Shown: positions 55,415-63,329 of the stretch, piece after piece | How the letters are laid out: each line of letters opens with the position of its first letter | Numbering within the stretch: the stretch's first letter is position 1 | Assembly (NCBI GenBank): GCA_016719385.1 | Contig: JADJZA010000007.1 | Span: 124,001 to 188,000 of the forward strand | Length of the DNA stretch: 64,000 nucleotides | From: Candidatus Microthrix subdominans | Lineage (GTDB): Bacteria > Actinomycetota > Acidimicrobiia > Acidimicrobiales > Microtrichaceae | Direction of reading: 5' to 3' | Notes under the pieces: model-generated | Database searches by the model: none | Told to the model about the DNA's origin: nothing | What the model saw: only the letters and a program-made list of their open reading frames with translations | Translations under genes and position numbers: made by a program

Positions 55415-56094
55415 TGGCTCCCGTGGTGGCGGTCATCCGCTTCCCCGGAACCAACTGCGAGTTCGATGCGGCCGAGGTGTTGGCCGACGCCGGTGCCGAG
55501 CCACGGCTGGTGTTCCACGCCGAGGATCATCTCGACGGGGTCGATGCTGTGGTGCTGCCCGGTGGGTTCGCCCACGGCGACTACCTGCGGCCCGGCGCCA
55601 TCGCTCGCTTCTCGCCCATCATGCCCGCAGTGATCGCGCTGGCCGAGGCCGGTCGGCCCGTCGTCGGCATCTGCAACGGGTTCCAGGTGTTGTGCGAGGC
55701 CGGCCTGCTGCCCGGTGCGCTCCAGAAGAACGCCCAACTGAAGTTCGTGTGCGGACCCAGCACACTGGAGGTGGCTTCTGTGGACACTGCGCTCACGCAG
55801 GGGCTTGAGGTGGGGCGCCGCCTGTCGATCCCGGTCAACCACTTCGAGGGCAACTACACCGCCGAACCCGACACGCTCGCCATGCTTCGAGCCGAGGACC
55901 GGATCGTGTTCCGCTACGTCGACAACCCCAACGGGTCGGCCGACGACATCGCCGGCGTGTGCAACGAGGGCCGCAACGTGGTCGGCCTGATGCCCCACCC
56001 CGAGCGTGCCGCCCACGAGTTGCTGGGCTCGACCGACGGACGGGTGCTGATGGAGGCGCTGGTCGAGTCGGCCTCCCAACCGGTTCCGGCCTGA
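55414..56094 (+). CDS. purQ: FGAM synthase glutaminase subunit
   Basis: A 226-residue class I glutamine amidotransferase that supplies ammonia to PurL. The nucleophile is Cys88 in VVGICNGFQVLCEAG, and the His/Glu pair is in MPHPERAAHE near residue 195. The N-terminal AVIRFPGTNCEFDAAEV is typical of PurQ. It is coupled to purS by a 1-base overlap. The large subunit gene purL is expected next but the following gene is DUF429-like, so purL is elsewhere. Confidence 0.96.
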   Translation: MAPVVAVIRFPGTNCEFDAAEVLADAGAEPRLVFHAEDHLDGVDAVVLPGGFAHGDYLRPGAIARFSPIMPAVIALAEAGRPVVGICNGFQVLCEAGLLPGALQKNAQLKFVCGPSTLEVASVDTALTQGLEVGRRLSIPVNHFEGNYTAEPDTLAMLRAEDRIVFRYVDNPNGSADDIAGVCNEGRNVVGLMPHPERAAHELLGSTDGRVLMEALVESASQPVPA

Positions 56095-56119
56095 GTTTCC
56101 TCGCCCGGCGAGACGCCCC

Positions 56120-56875
56120 GTGATCACTGGCGGTGTGGACCTGGCCGCCGATCCGAAGCGGACGGCGCTGTGCGCCATCGACTGGTCGAGCGGCTCGGTT
56201 GAGCTGTCCGACGGCCCGGTGGACGACGACGCCATCGTCGCGCTGGCCCACCGGGCGCCGCTGAGCGGCTGGGACGTGCCCCTCGGCTGGCCAGATGCGT
56301 TCGTGGCGGCGATCAGTGAGCATCACCAGGGACCGGAGGCCGGCAGGGGAGTGGCCACCGCCGACCCCGAGGCCCGTCGACTGATGCGCTACCGGCTGAC
56401 CGACCGGCGTTTCGCCGACGGCTCCGACCCCGTGCGGTGGCCGCTGTCGGTGTCCACCGACCTGATCGGCGTTCCGGCTCTGCGTGCCGCAGCGCTGCAG
56501 CGCAGGCTGGTCGACGAGGAACTGGTCGTCGACCGCTCCGGCGTCGACGGCGCAGTCGCCGAGACGTACCCGGCAGGGGCCCTGGCCGCCTGGGGCTGGC
56601 CGTCCCGGGGCTACAAGGGCGCGCCGGGACAGGAGCTGAGGGTGGACCTGGTCGCCAGGCTGGTCGCAGCACTGCCGACGCTGTCGTTCAGCACCGAGGT
56701 GCGTGAGGCGATGGCGGGCTCCGACGATCGTCTGGATGCGCTGATCTGTGCGCTGGTGGCCCGGGCCGTGGCCACGGGACGGGGAACGCCGCCTCCGGCG
56801 GCCGACCTACCGGCCGCCCGTCGAGAGGGCTGGATCCACGTCGCCGGCGTCTCGGCCGATCGGCTCAGCCGGTGA
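56120..56875 (+). CDS. DUF429-like protein (RNase H fold)
   Basis: A 251-residue protein beginning MITGGVDLAADPKRTALCAIDW, an acidic first strand typical of the DUF429 group of predicted RNase H-like nucleases. A later segment, DAAVRRYR-like, reads here DRLDALICALVARAVATG, with an Asp pair that fits the family acidic site. Substrate and role are unknown. It follows purQ by 25 bp on the same strand and overlaps the end of the convergent SurE-like gene by 11 bp. Confidence 0.75.
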   Translation: MITGGVDLAADPKRTALCAIDWSSGSVELSDGPVDDDAIVALAHRAPLSGWDVPLGWPDAFVAAISEHHQGPEAGRGVATADPEARRLMRYRLTDRRFADGSDPVRWPLSVSTDLIGVPALRAAALQRRLVDEELVVDRSGVDGAVAETYPAGALAAWGWPSRGYKGAPGQELRVDLVARLVAALPTLSFSTEVREAMAGSDDRLDALICALVARAVATGRGTPPPAADLPAARREGWIHVAGVSADRLSR

Positions 56876-57785
56876 AGGCCGGCGCCAGCGGGGCGGCCGC
56901 AGAGGATGGGGCCTCGTCAGCGGACGACGGCACCGTGGTGGTCGTCGTCGGCTCCTCGGCGTCGGGGAAGTCGTTGGGCAGGATCGTCAGCGAGATGAAG
57001 CCGTTGTTGAACGCCTCGACGTCGGTCGTGGGGTTTGCCAGGGTGGACGTGCAGTCCTGGAGACCGACGTTGGCATCTGGGCTGAGATCGTTGGTCACCT
57101 CGACGACGCCCCGGGTCGCGCCCTCGACGCATGTCGGGGCGTTGATGCTGGAGACCTGAACTGGCTCGGTGCCGTTGCGCAGCGCGGCCTCGTGGGCGTC
57201 CAGCCAGTCGATGGCGGCGCCGACCGACGCCGGGAAGTCCGGCGGGTCCCCGAGACCCTGCGAGACGGCGAGGGCGGGAATGCCCGCACGTGCGCCGGTC
57301 TGGGCGGCGCCGACCGTGCCGGAGATCGGGGCCAGGAAGCCGATGTTCTGGCCGTCGTTGCTGCCGGTCATCACCAGGTCGGGCGGGCCCTCTGTGCCGG
57401 GGTTGTCGAGGGCGTACTGAACCGAGTCGGCCGGGGTGCCCGCAACCGCAGTGCCGGCGAACCCGCTCTTGGTCGTGCCAGGTGAGCCCGGCGCCCCGCC
57501 GGCGGTGGTCGAGTCGCCCTTGCCGCTCTGGTTGGTCGCCGGGGCGGACACCACCAGCGTGGTGTCGGGCCGGGCGCGCAGCGCCTCGACCAACGCGTCG
57601 ATGCCGTCGGCGCCGATGCCGTCGTCGTTGCTGACCAGGATGACCAGCGGGTCGACGTCCTGCGCGCCCGCTCGTGCGTGTCCGAGCGTGGTGATGCCGA
57701 GCAGCGTCAGTACGGCGGCGGCAGCTGCGATGGCGACCCGTCGGGCTAACGGCCGACTGGTCTGGGACTGCGTGGTCGAGTTCAT
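56865..57785 (-). CDS. Exported SurE-like 5'/3'-nucleotidase with C-terminal PLAPAFTG motif
   Basis: A 306-residue SurE-fold phosphatase. A signal peptide covers about residues 15-41 (hydrophobic AIAAAAAVLTLLGITTL, then HARAGAQ). The metal site VSNDDGIGADGI matches the SurE N-terminal Asp pair, with a Ser/Asn site in SAPATNQSGKG and another Asn in VMTGSNDGQNIG. SurE enzymes dephosphorylate nucleotides and are usually cytoplasmic, so an exported form is notable. A Thr/Pro/Ser tail ends exactly at AAPLAPAFTG, nearly the same ending as the secreted protein at 44189. The ATG at 57785 is chosen before the signal. Confidence 0.85.
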   Translation of the reverse strand: MNSTTQSQTSRPLARRVAIAAAAAVLTLLGITTLGHARAGAQDVDPLVILVSNDDGIGADGIDALVEALRARPDTTLVVSAPATNQSGKGDSTTAGGAPGSPGTTKSGFAGTAVAGTPADSVQYALDNPGTEGPPDLVMTGSNDGQNIGFLAPISGTVGAAQTGARAGIPALAVSQGLGDPPDFPASVGAAIDWLDAHEAALRNGTEPVQVSSINAPTCVEGATRGVVEVTNDLSPDANVGLQDCTSTLANPTTDVEAFNNGFISLTILPNDFPDAEEPTTTTTVPSSADEAPSSAAAPLAPAFTG

Positions 57786-58602
57786 ATGGTTCCCCTGGTG
57801 CGCCCGGTGCCGGTGACGGGTCCGTGTCATCGGTCACCCATATGGGCTACGGCGCAGCGTAGCGCCGCCTGTGCCGGTACGGGCGAGATCCTCTCCGGCC
57901 GATTGGGGGCGGCTTCCTACCGCTGCTGTTGTTGGACCACCAAGCTGCGCTTCAGTCGCTACGACGTGGCCCCAAGTCGGGTGGGCGGCGATGCATCGGC
58001 CGAGGTTCGCCAAGGGCGGCCAAGAACCAGGTGGTCGGCTATTCGGTGGCCATCGCCCAACGGGATGAGCCGATCTGGTTCGGCGGGGGCGCTCGCCAAG
58101 GACCTTTGCCTCCCGTCACTGAGGGCCGGCCGCAACGATGACAAGGTCCGCTGGGTTGCAACCGTCCCTGCTCCGCCGATCCTGGCGGGGGCGAAGTCCT
58201 CCGGCACCGCTGCCCACTCGCCCGTTGGGCTGTCGAGGGGAACCAAGGCGAATGCGGTGTGCATAAATCGACCGTCCTATGTACGCCGCCGCTGTCTCAC
58301 AAACGAAGGTTTGTGAGACTGTCAAAGGCGCGGCAGCCTCGGCCCAACTGCGGCGCGACGGACCGGTGCATCCGGGCTGTTCTTGACCGAGACTATGCAG
58401 TGCTCGACTGGGGCCGAACTGTTGCGTTGGTCGCTCGAGAGAGCCTGGATTCCTGGGGCACGTTCTTTCCGGAGTTGGCGCTCCGCTTTCGGACGGACGA
58501 CGTCCCCCAGCGGCTTGCCACGCCGGTTGGAGATGTAGACAGCGACACCGGCTTCTCCCGGGTTGCTTACCGCGACGTCCGACGGTGGCGTAGGTTCAGA
58601 CC
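57786..58602. other. Gene-poor stretch with a hairpin and degenerate coding
   Basis: No convincing gene is found in these 817 bases. A perfect hairpin lies at 58294-58319. The following 107 bases resemble the sequence after a second hairpin at 61538-61563. One plus-strand frame after the hairpin reads RDYAVLDWGRTVALVARESL at 58388-58447, and the other copy encodes RDYAACDWGRTAAL, so this may be the start of a decayed gene. Nothing else is supported. Confidence 0.55.
58294..58319. repeat. Perfect 11-bp-arm hairpin, copy 1
   Basis: GTCTCACAAAC and GTTTGTGAGAC flank a 4-nt loop GAAG. It is followed by a block, to about 58426, similar to the DNA after copy 2 at 61538. It lies about 284 bp before the MNT-HEPN pair. 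Confidence 0.85.
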
Positions 58603-58905
58603 ATGGACGTCGATTCCGTCACCTTGCCGTCGCTGGTCAGCGACCATCGCGCCGACATCGAGAACCTCGTGCGCCGACACCGGGGCCGCTCCATCTCCTT
58701 GTTCGGATCCGTCGCTCGAGGTGAGTCCAACTCTGAGAGCGATATCGACTTTCTGGTCGACTTCGAGCCGACGAGTTCGTTGCTCGACCTGATTCATCTC
58801 GAAGAAGCGCTGAGCGATCTGCTCGGCGTCGAAGTCGACGTGGTGTCCGCAGGTGCACTGTTGCATCGCGACGACGAGATTCGGCGCGACGCTCTGCCGT
58901 TGTGA
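58603..58905 (+). CDS. MNT-type nucleotidyltransferase antitoxin (MntA-like)
   Basis: A 100-residue minimal nucleotidyltransferase. The motif GSVARGESNSESDIDF (residues 35-50) has the G-S and D-x-D (Asp47, Asp49) needed to bind metal and ATP. In MntA-HepT systems this protein neutralises the HEPN toxin, in characterised cases by adding AMP groups to it. The ATG at 58603 gives the usual small size. Its TGA overlaps the GTG of the toxin gene (58902-58905), so the two are translationally coupled. Confidence 0.9.
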   Translation: MDVDSVTLPSLVSDHRADIENLVRRHRGRSISLFGSVARGESNSESDIDFLVDFEPTSSLLDLIHLEEALSDLLGVEVDVVSAGALLHRDDEIRRDALPL

Positions 58906-59228
58906 GTCGGTCCGACAACCAACGCATCGCCGACATGCTGATGGCAGCCGACGAGATCTCGATCGTTGTCGAGCGGGGCCGATCCGCTTTCGATACAGAC
59001 GTCGTCCTGCGTCGAGCGATGGAGCGCAGCCTGGAGATTGTAGGCGAAGCAGCGAAAGCACTTTCTGATGAGTTCGTGCGCTCAAATCCTGCGCTTCCGA
59101 CTTCGGATCTCGCCAAAGTCCGCGATCGGATCAGCCACCACTATCACCGCATCGACCCTGCACAACTCTGGACGATCGCTACCGTCGATATCCCTGCGCT
59201 GGCCGGTCAGCTCCGCGATGTGTCATGA
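58902..59228 (+). CDS. HEPN-domain RNase toxin (HepT-like)
   Basis: A 108-residue all-helical HEPN protein. The catalytic R-x4-H-x-Y motif is intact as Arg74, His79, Tyr81 (RDRISHHY), followed by RIDPAQLW. HepT toxins cut RNA, and the partner MNT protein blocks this. The GTG start at 58902 overlaps the antitoxin stop. The pair sits at the start of a region of insertion elements and remnants, a typical place for mobile toxin-antitoxin genes. Confidence 0.9.
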   Translation: MSRSDNQRIADMLMAADEISIVVERGRSAFDTDVVLRRAMERSLEIVGEAAKALSDEFVRSNPALPTSDLAKVRDRISHHYHRIDPAQLWTIATVDIPALAGQLRDVS

Positions 59229-59584
59229 CAGGGCTTGTCGCTGGTCGGGTCAAGCGGCTGCGTTGAGCTTGCGAAGCTTAACCATAGAGTTCATCGTTTA
59301 GCTTCGTGGCCGCTGGCTCGTCGTACAGGTCGAGGTCTACCAGGATCGGGGTGTTGGTAGCTGAGGCGGTGCCCGGCTGGACCGCGATGGTTGCTCCCCT
59401 GATTGCAGAGATACCTGGGGGCACCCACGGTGTGGTTCTGACCTGACCGTCAGGGGAGAGCACGGCGGTTGTGGTGCGTCGGAGAAGACCGCTCCGACGC
59501 CGTCGGGCCGCGTTGAGATCACCCCGGGACCTGGAAATCGGCGGGTTAGAGGTCTTCAGCGGAGAGGAGCGGCAATGCTAGTGG
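59229..59584. pseudogene. Remnant of a minus-strand gene of unknown type
   Basis: Between the toxin gene and the small protein at 59585 no intact gene is seen. A minus-strand frame at 59463-59278 reads ATIAVQPGTASATNTPIL followed by VDLDLYDEPAATKLNDELYG and a stop, which looks like the C-terminus of a real protein. There is no good start; the GTG at 59463 gives only 61 codons. Its family is not recognised, and it may be a trimmed relic. Confidence 0.3.
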
Positions 59585-59926
59585 TCATGCCTGTTTGTTC
59601 GTCGGTGTTTGGAGTGGGGTGAGGTAGAGCCCGGCGGCGCAGTCGAGTGCGTCTTCGGGTGTGCCTGCGGTTTGGCCGGTGGGTAGGAAGCTGTTTTGGT
59701 AGTCGTCGTGGCTGGCCCGGTAGAACGCGAACCCCCACATCGACGCGGAGCCTGCGTATCGGAGACGGCACAACGCGATGGTGTCACCGTCTGGGTCGAC
59801 GGCGTCGATGTAGGCGAACTGGCCTCGGAAACGGGTTTTGATCTGGTGGTCTGGCCATATGTCGGCCGCGTAGGCGCGGAGGCGTTGGGTGAGGCTGGTT
59901 TTGGTTGATTCGGGTGGGGTGGCCAT
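59585..59926 (-). CDS. Small conserved protein of unknown function
   Basis: A 113-residue soluble protein starting MATPPESTKTSLTQRLRAYA. Its middle, RGQFAYIDAVDPDGDTIA then LCRLRYAGSASMWGFAFYRA, and its end, TPEDALDCAAGLYL, look like a small actinobacterial family I have seen next to transposons and whose role is unknown. Length and codon use look normal, with no damage. It lies 20 bp from the IS630-type transposase end on the same strand, so it may travel with that element or merely flank it. Confidence 0.6.
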   Translation of the reverse strand: MATPPESTKTSLTQRLRAYAADIWPDHQIKTRFRGQFAYIDAVDPDGDTIALCRLRYAGSASMWGFAFYRASHDDYQNSFLPTGQTAGTPEDALDCAAGLYLTPLQTPTNKQA

Positions 59927-59946
59927 GGGTGTCCAGTCTGGTCGTC

Positions 59947-61090
59947 TCAGGCGGCGAGGGTCCTCTGGCGGGCTTCGATCCGTTCGCAGAGGGCAAGGAG
60001 GTCGGTGCGGGTGAAGGTCCAGTTGAACGGCCGAGGGTCCTGGTTGTATCGGGTCTCGAACCCGCGGAGTCGTTCGGCGAGTTCGTCGAGGTCAGCAAAG
60101 TTGACCGGTCGGATTGCTTTGCGGGCGATGATCGAGAACACGACCTCGATCTGGTTCAGCCACGAAGCGTGGACGGGCAGGTGGACCAGGGTGGCGGTTG
60201 GCCAGGCGTTGGTCATCGGGTCGATCGACGGTTGTCCGCGGTGTGATGACCCGTTGTCGACCACCCAGAACACCCGTCGGGCTGACGCGTACGGTTCGGT
60301 GGTCATCACTTTGGTGACGAGTTCCTCAAACGGGACGATCCCGGTCTTCTCAGCGATTGTGCCGATCAGTCGGCCGTGGTGGACGTCGTAGGCGCCCATG
60401 TAGGCGAGTGTGCCGTGGCGTTTGTATTCGAACTCGACCCGCCTCGTCCGGCCGGGTGCGCAGTCGAGGTCGGGGTGGCGTCGTTCCAACGCTTGGAGTT
60501 GGGACTTCTCGTCAGCTGAGATCACATAGTCGTCCGGGCCCAACGGTTCGCCTTCCCACAGGCGTTCGTAGAGGTCCAACACCCGCCCGGCCTTCGTAGC
60601 GAAGTCAGGATCGCGAGGGAAGATCCACGACCGGAACTGCCACGGCTTGATCGGGTCGGCCGACCAGCCAGCGGCGCACCGTTGAGGACGACAAGCTCTC
60701 GCAGAAGCCCTCGTCGACAGCCTTTACAGCGAGGTCGGCCGACGACCAGCGCGATAACGGTTCCCCATGAGCCGACGGCGGTTCGCACGCCAACGCCTTC
60801 ACCCCGGCCACCACCTCGGCGTCATGGACCCGGGGCCGTCCAGAACGTTTCCGGTCCCCGAGACCCACCAGGCCTTCCTCGCAGAACCGTTTCCGCCAAC
60901 GCGACACCACGTCCACATGAACACCCAACGCGGCAGCGATATCGATGTTCCGGTCGCCGTCGGCAGCCATCAACACGATCCGGGCCCGAACCACCTCACC
61001 ATGCGACGCGGAATACGAACCCGAACGGCGCACCAGCACGGCCCTCACCTCCTCGGTCAACACCACCACAAACGGGGAACCACGCGACAC
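59947..61090 (-). pseudogene. IS630-family transposase split by a frameshift
   Basis: The N-terminal part (61090-60605) has a helix-turn-helix ARIVLMAADGDRNIDIAAA and a second one (VVSRWRKRFCEEGLVGLGD), ending at WLVGRPDQAVAV and then stopping. The catalytic part (60582-59947) has the DDE residues in ISADEKSQLQALERRHP, WVVDNGSSHRG and ASWLNQIEVVFS. The frames join if one G is removed near 60655 (CTGGTCGGCCGACC), restoring PIKPWQFRSWIFPRDP. No A-rich slippery site is seen there, so I favour a disabling insertion; programmed frameshifting is known in IS630 relatives and cannot be excluded. Confidence 0.75.
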
Positions 61091-61793
61091 ACCGACCTCC
61101 CGGCAGCCACCGCCCGCCTACCAAGATCACCCCCCAACTTACACCGATGCAATTATCGGCATGCCCACTAGTTTTAGGCTCTGGGAGTTCTGAGGGAACG
61201 GCGGCCCCGCTTCTGGGTCGCTGCGGTCTAGTTCGTCGACTTTGTCAGCTATCGAGGACTCTGCCCGGGAGAGGTAGACGTTAGACCCGGCACATGCCAC
61301 GACCCACGGGTCGTTCTGTGCCGCTGGCTGCAACGGTTGCGTGAGCGGGCGGGCATCGGCAGCTGGCGATTCGATCACCCACTCGGAATCTCAGCCGTCT
61401 GGCAGCAGATTGGTATCAAGGTTAGCTCCGTGTCCGATCAGGTCGTATCTGGTCTGGTCGCCGGTGATGCATGCGCTGTATCGGTCGAAGCTGGGATCTA
61501 GGTCGAACTGGGAGGAGGCCAGCTCGCCCGCCACTACGTCTCAGAAACGAACGTTTGTGAGACAGGCCGAGTCCCGGCCGCTCGGTCCAACCACGGCGCC
61601 ACGGAATCGGCGCATTCGGGCTGCTGGCCGGGACTATGCAGCGTGCGACTGGGGCCGAACTGCTGCGCTGAATGGATGGCGATGGTCGTGATTCCTATGA
61701 TCGATATCGAGCGCCTTCGACCTGCGTGTCCGGGTCGGCGCGATCCTGGGAGGAAACGGCGAAGCTCGCTCGGAACCTAGGTTCATCAGCTAG
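61091..61793. pseudogene. Decayed stretch: two minus-strand gene remnants and hairpin copy 2
   Basis: Two minus-strand fragments are readable. One (61378-61139) contains QNDPWVVACAGSNVYLSR, which may be the C-terminal part of a PIN-like/DUF4411 toxin. The other (61537-61391) reads SQFDLDPSFDRYSACITGDQ then TRYDLIGHGANLDTNLLPDG and ends in TGA, like the end of a partner protein. Neither has a start. A hairpin lies at 61538-61563. No other feature is seen up to the IS1182-type element. These look like a broken toxin-antitoxin or stress module; that is a guess. Confidence 0.35.
61538..61563. repeat. Hairpin, copy 2 (one mismatch in arms)
   Basis: GTCTCAGAAAC and GTTTGTGAGAC flank GAAC; one arm base differs from copy 1 at 58294. 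The following bases, to about 61667, resemble those after copy 1, ending with the shared GACTATGCAG and GACTGGGGCCGAACTG. Confidence 0.8.
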
Positions 61794-63142
61794 CAGGGTG
61801 CTGAAGAATGAGGTCCGGGACGGGATCGGGGCCTGAAGGGCGTCGGGCAGGTTCGCCGGCCGGCTGCTCGGGGCTGTGGTGGTGGTCTTGCTGGGTCCGG
61901 GTTGGGGTGTTGACCGGCGCTGTTTGGTGCCGGTCAGGACCTGGCGGCTGCTGGTGGCGGTCTTGCGGTGTCGGCCATCAGGCTGGGGCCATTTCGTTGT
62001 CGAGTGCGGTGATCCGGATCAGGTTGTAAACGGCGGTGGTCATCTTGAACCAGGCCCGGTTCTTGTCTTGGCCGACGTATCTGAGCTTCCGACCTGCGCC
62101 AACCGTTTTGACCCATCCGAAGGGTTCCTCAACCCGTTTTCGGATCCGCTGGCTGACCTCGTAGCCGGAGTGGCGGGTGGTCCGCCCATCGATCGCGGAC
62201 CGGCGGTTCGTCGTGTTTTGTGCGACGTGTGGGGTGAACCCGGCCGCCCGAACATCGGCGACGAATGCTTTGGTGTCGTAGTTCTTGTCCCCAGCGACGG
62301 TTCTTCGTCGCTTCGATTTTGGGAGCCGGTCCAGCATGTCTTTGGCGCAGTCACGTTCGGCGTAGCCGGTTGCCTTCGTCAGATCCGCGTCGACGATCAG
62401 CCCGTAGCGGTGCTCGATCAGGAGATGCCCGGCGTAGCAAAGGTTCGCGGCGGTGTTGTTCGGGTTGCGATACAACATCGCCTCCGGGTCGGTCGTCGAT
62501 TCGTGGGTGTCATTGGAGCGTTTCTGGCCATGCCAGGCCACCTCGCTTTTGCGTCCCTTCGGCCCGCCGTCATCGCTGTCGGTGTCAGGGTTTTTGGGTT
62601 TGAACGACTTGTGGGACGCCCACGCTTCCAGCAGGGTGCCGTCGACGGAGAAATGGTCAGACGACATGTAGGGACGGAGTTTGGCTTGGCGGACAACGGC
62701 TGCGAAGAACTCGTCTGCGATGTTCTGGTCCAACAGGCGTTGGCGGTTCTTGGAGAACGTCGACGCGTCAAACGAGGGTGCGTCGATCGGCAGGTCGAGG
62801 AACCATTTGAACAACATGTCGTAGTTGAGACGTTCGCAGAACGCCCGCTCTGATCGCATCGAGGACATCGCCATCAACACTGTCGATTTCAATAGGGCCT
62901 CTGGCGGGACAGACGGCCGTCCCTGGGTCGAGTACATCGCCTCGAACAGCCCATCCATCTCAGCCAGGACAGTGTCGACCACCACCCGGATCTTCCGGAT
63001 CGGATGCCCGACCGGGATCAGATCCTCGGTGCTCAACGACGACAACATCGACAACTGCCGATCAGGGGTTCTACGCATGCAACCCATTTTCGCTGAACCC
63101 AAACCAGATCGCGAGCCCTACACCGAGTTTTTCAGCACCCTG
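61794..63142. mobile_element. IS1182-type insertion sequence, 1349 bp, with CTAG target duplication
   Basis: The left end is CAGGGTGCTGAAGAA at 61794. The right end, read inward on the other strand, is CAGGGTGCTGAAAAA (14 of 15 match), ending at 63142. CTAG is present directly outside both ends (61790-61793 and 63143-63146), the 4-bp target duplication of the IS1182 group. The single transposase gene is intact. Clean ends and duplication imply a recent insertion. Joining the flanks does not restore a clear open gene. Confidence 0.93.
61978..63078 (-). CDS. IS1182/IS5-superfamily transposase
   Basis: A 366-residue DDE transposase. MRRTPDRQLSMLSSLSTEDL is followed by HPIRKIRVVVDTVL and the N-terminal family segment YSTQGRPSVPPEALLKSTVL. 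The catalytic Asp lies in FSVDGTLLEAWAS, a second in VAGDKNYDTKAFV, and the Glu in RIRKRVEEPFGWVKT. There are no frameshifts and the length is full, so the gene looks active. The ATG at 63078 fits the family start; an upstream start 8 codons earlier is less likely. Confidence 0.93.
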   Translation of the reverse strand: MRRTPDRQLSMLSSLSTEDLIPVGHPIRKIRVVVDTVLAEMDGLFEAMYSTQGRPSVPPEALLKSTVLMAMSSMRSERAFCERLNYDMLFKWFLDLPIDAPSFDASTFSKNRQRLLDQNIADEFFAAVVRQAKLRPYMSSDHFSVDGTLLEAWASHKSFKPKNPDTDSDDGGPKGRKSEVAWHGQKRSNDTHESTTDPEAMLYRNPNNTAANLCYAGHLLIEHRYGLIVDADLTKATGYAERDCAKDMLDRLPKSKRRRTVAGDKNYDTKAFVADVRAAGFTPHVAQNTTNRRSAIDGRTTRHSGYEVSQRIRKRVEEPFGWVKTVGAGRKLRYVGQDKNRAWFKMTTAVYNLIRITALDNEMAPA

Positions 63143-63329
63143 CTAGGGGTTCCCGATGTCGTCCCGGCCCGTTTCACCGCTCTTGGGGCGCTGGCCGAGA
63201 CGCACGCCACGCTCGATCGTGAGCATCCCGGCACCTAGCCGATACAGGCGGCAGAAGAGGCGGTGCCGGAAGGGCCATGATTGGTCGGGAGTTTCCACCA
63301 CTCTTACCGGTCGTGGCAGGTTCGATGCG

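Noticed and set aside
57786..58602. Plus-strand frames that could be a gene
   Set aside because: They have no start with a ribosome-binding site, no recognisable domain and uneven composition; at best they are decayed.
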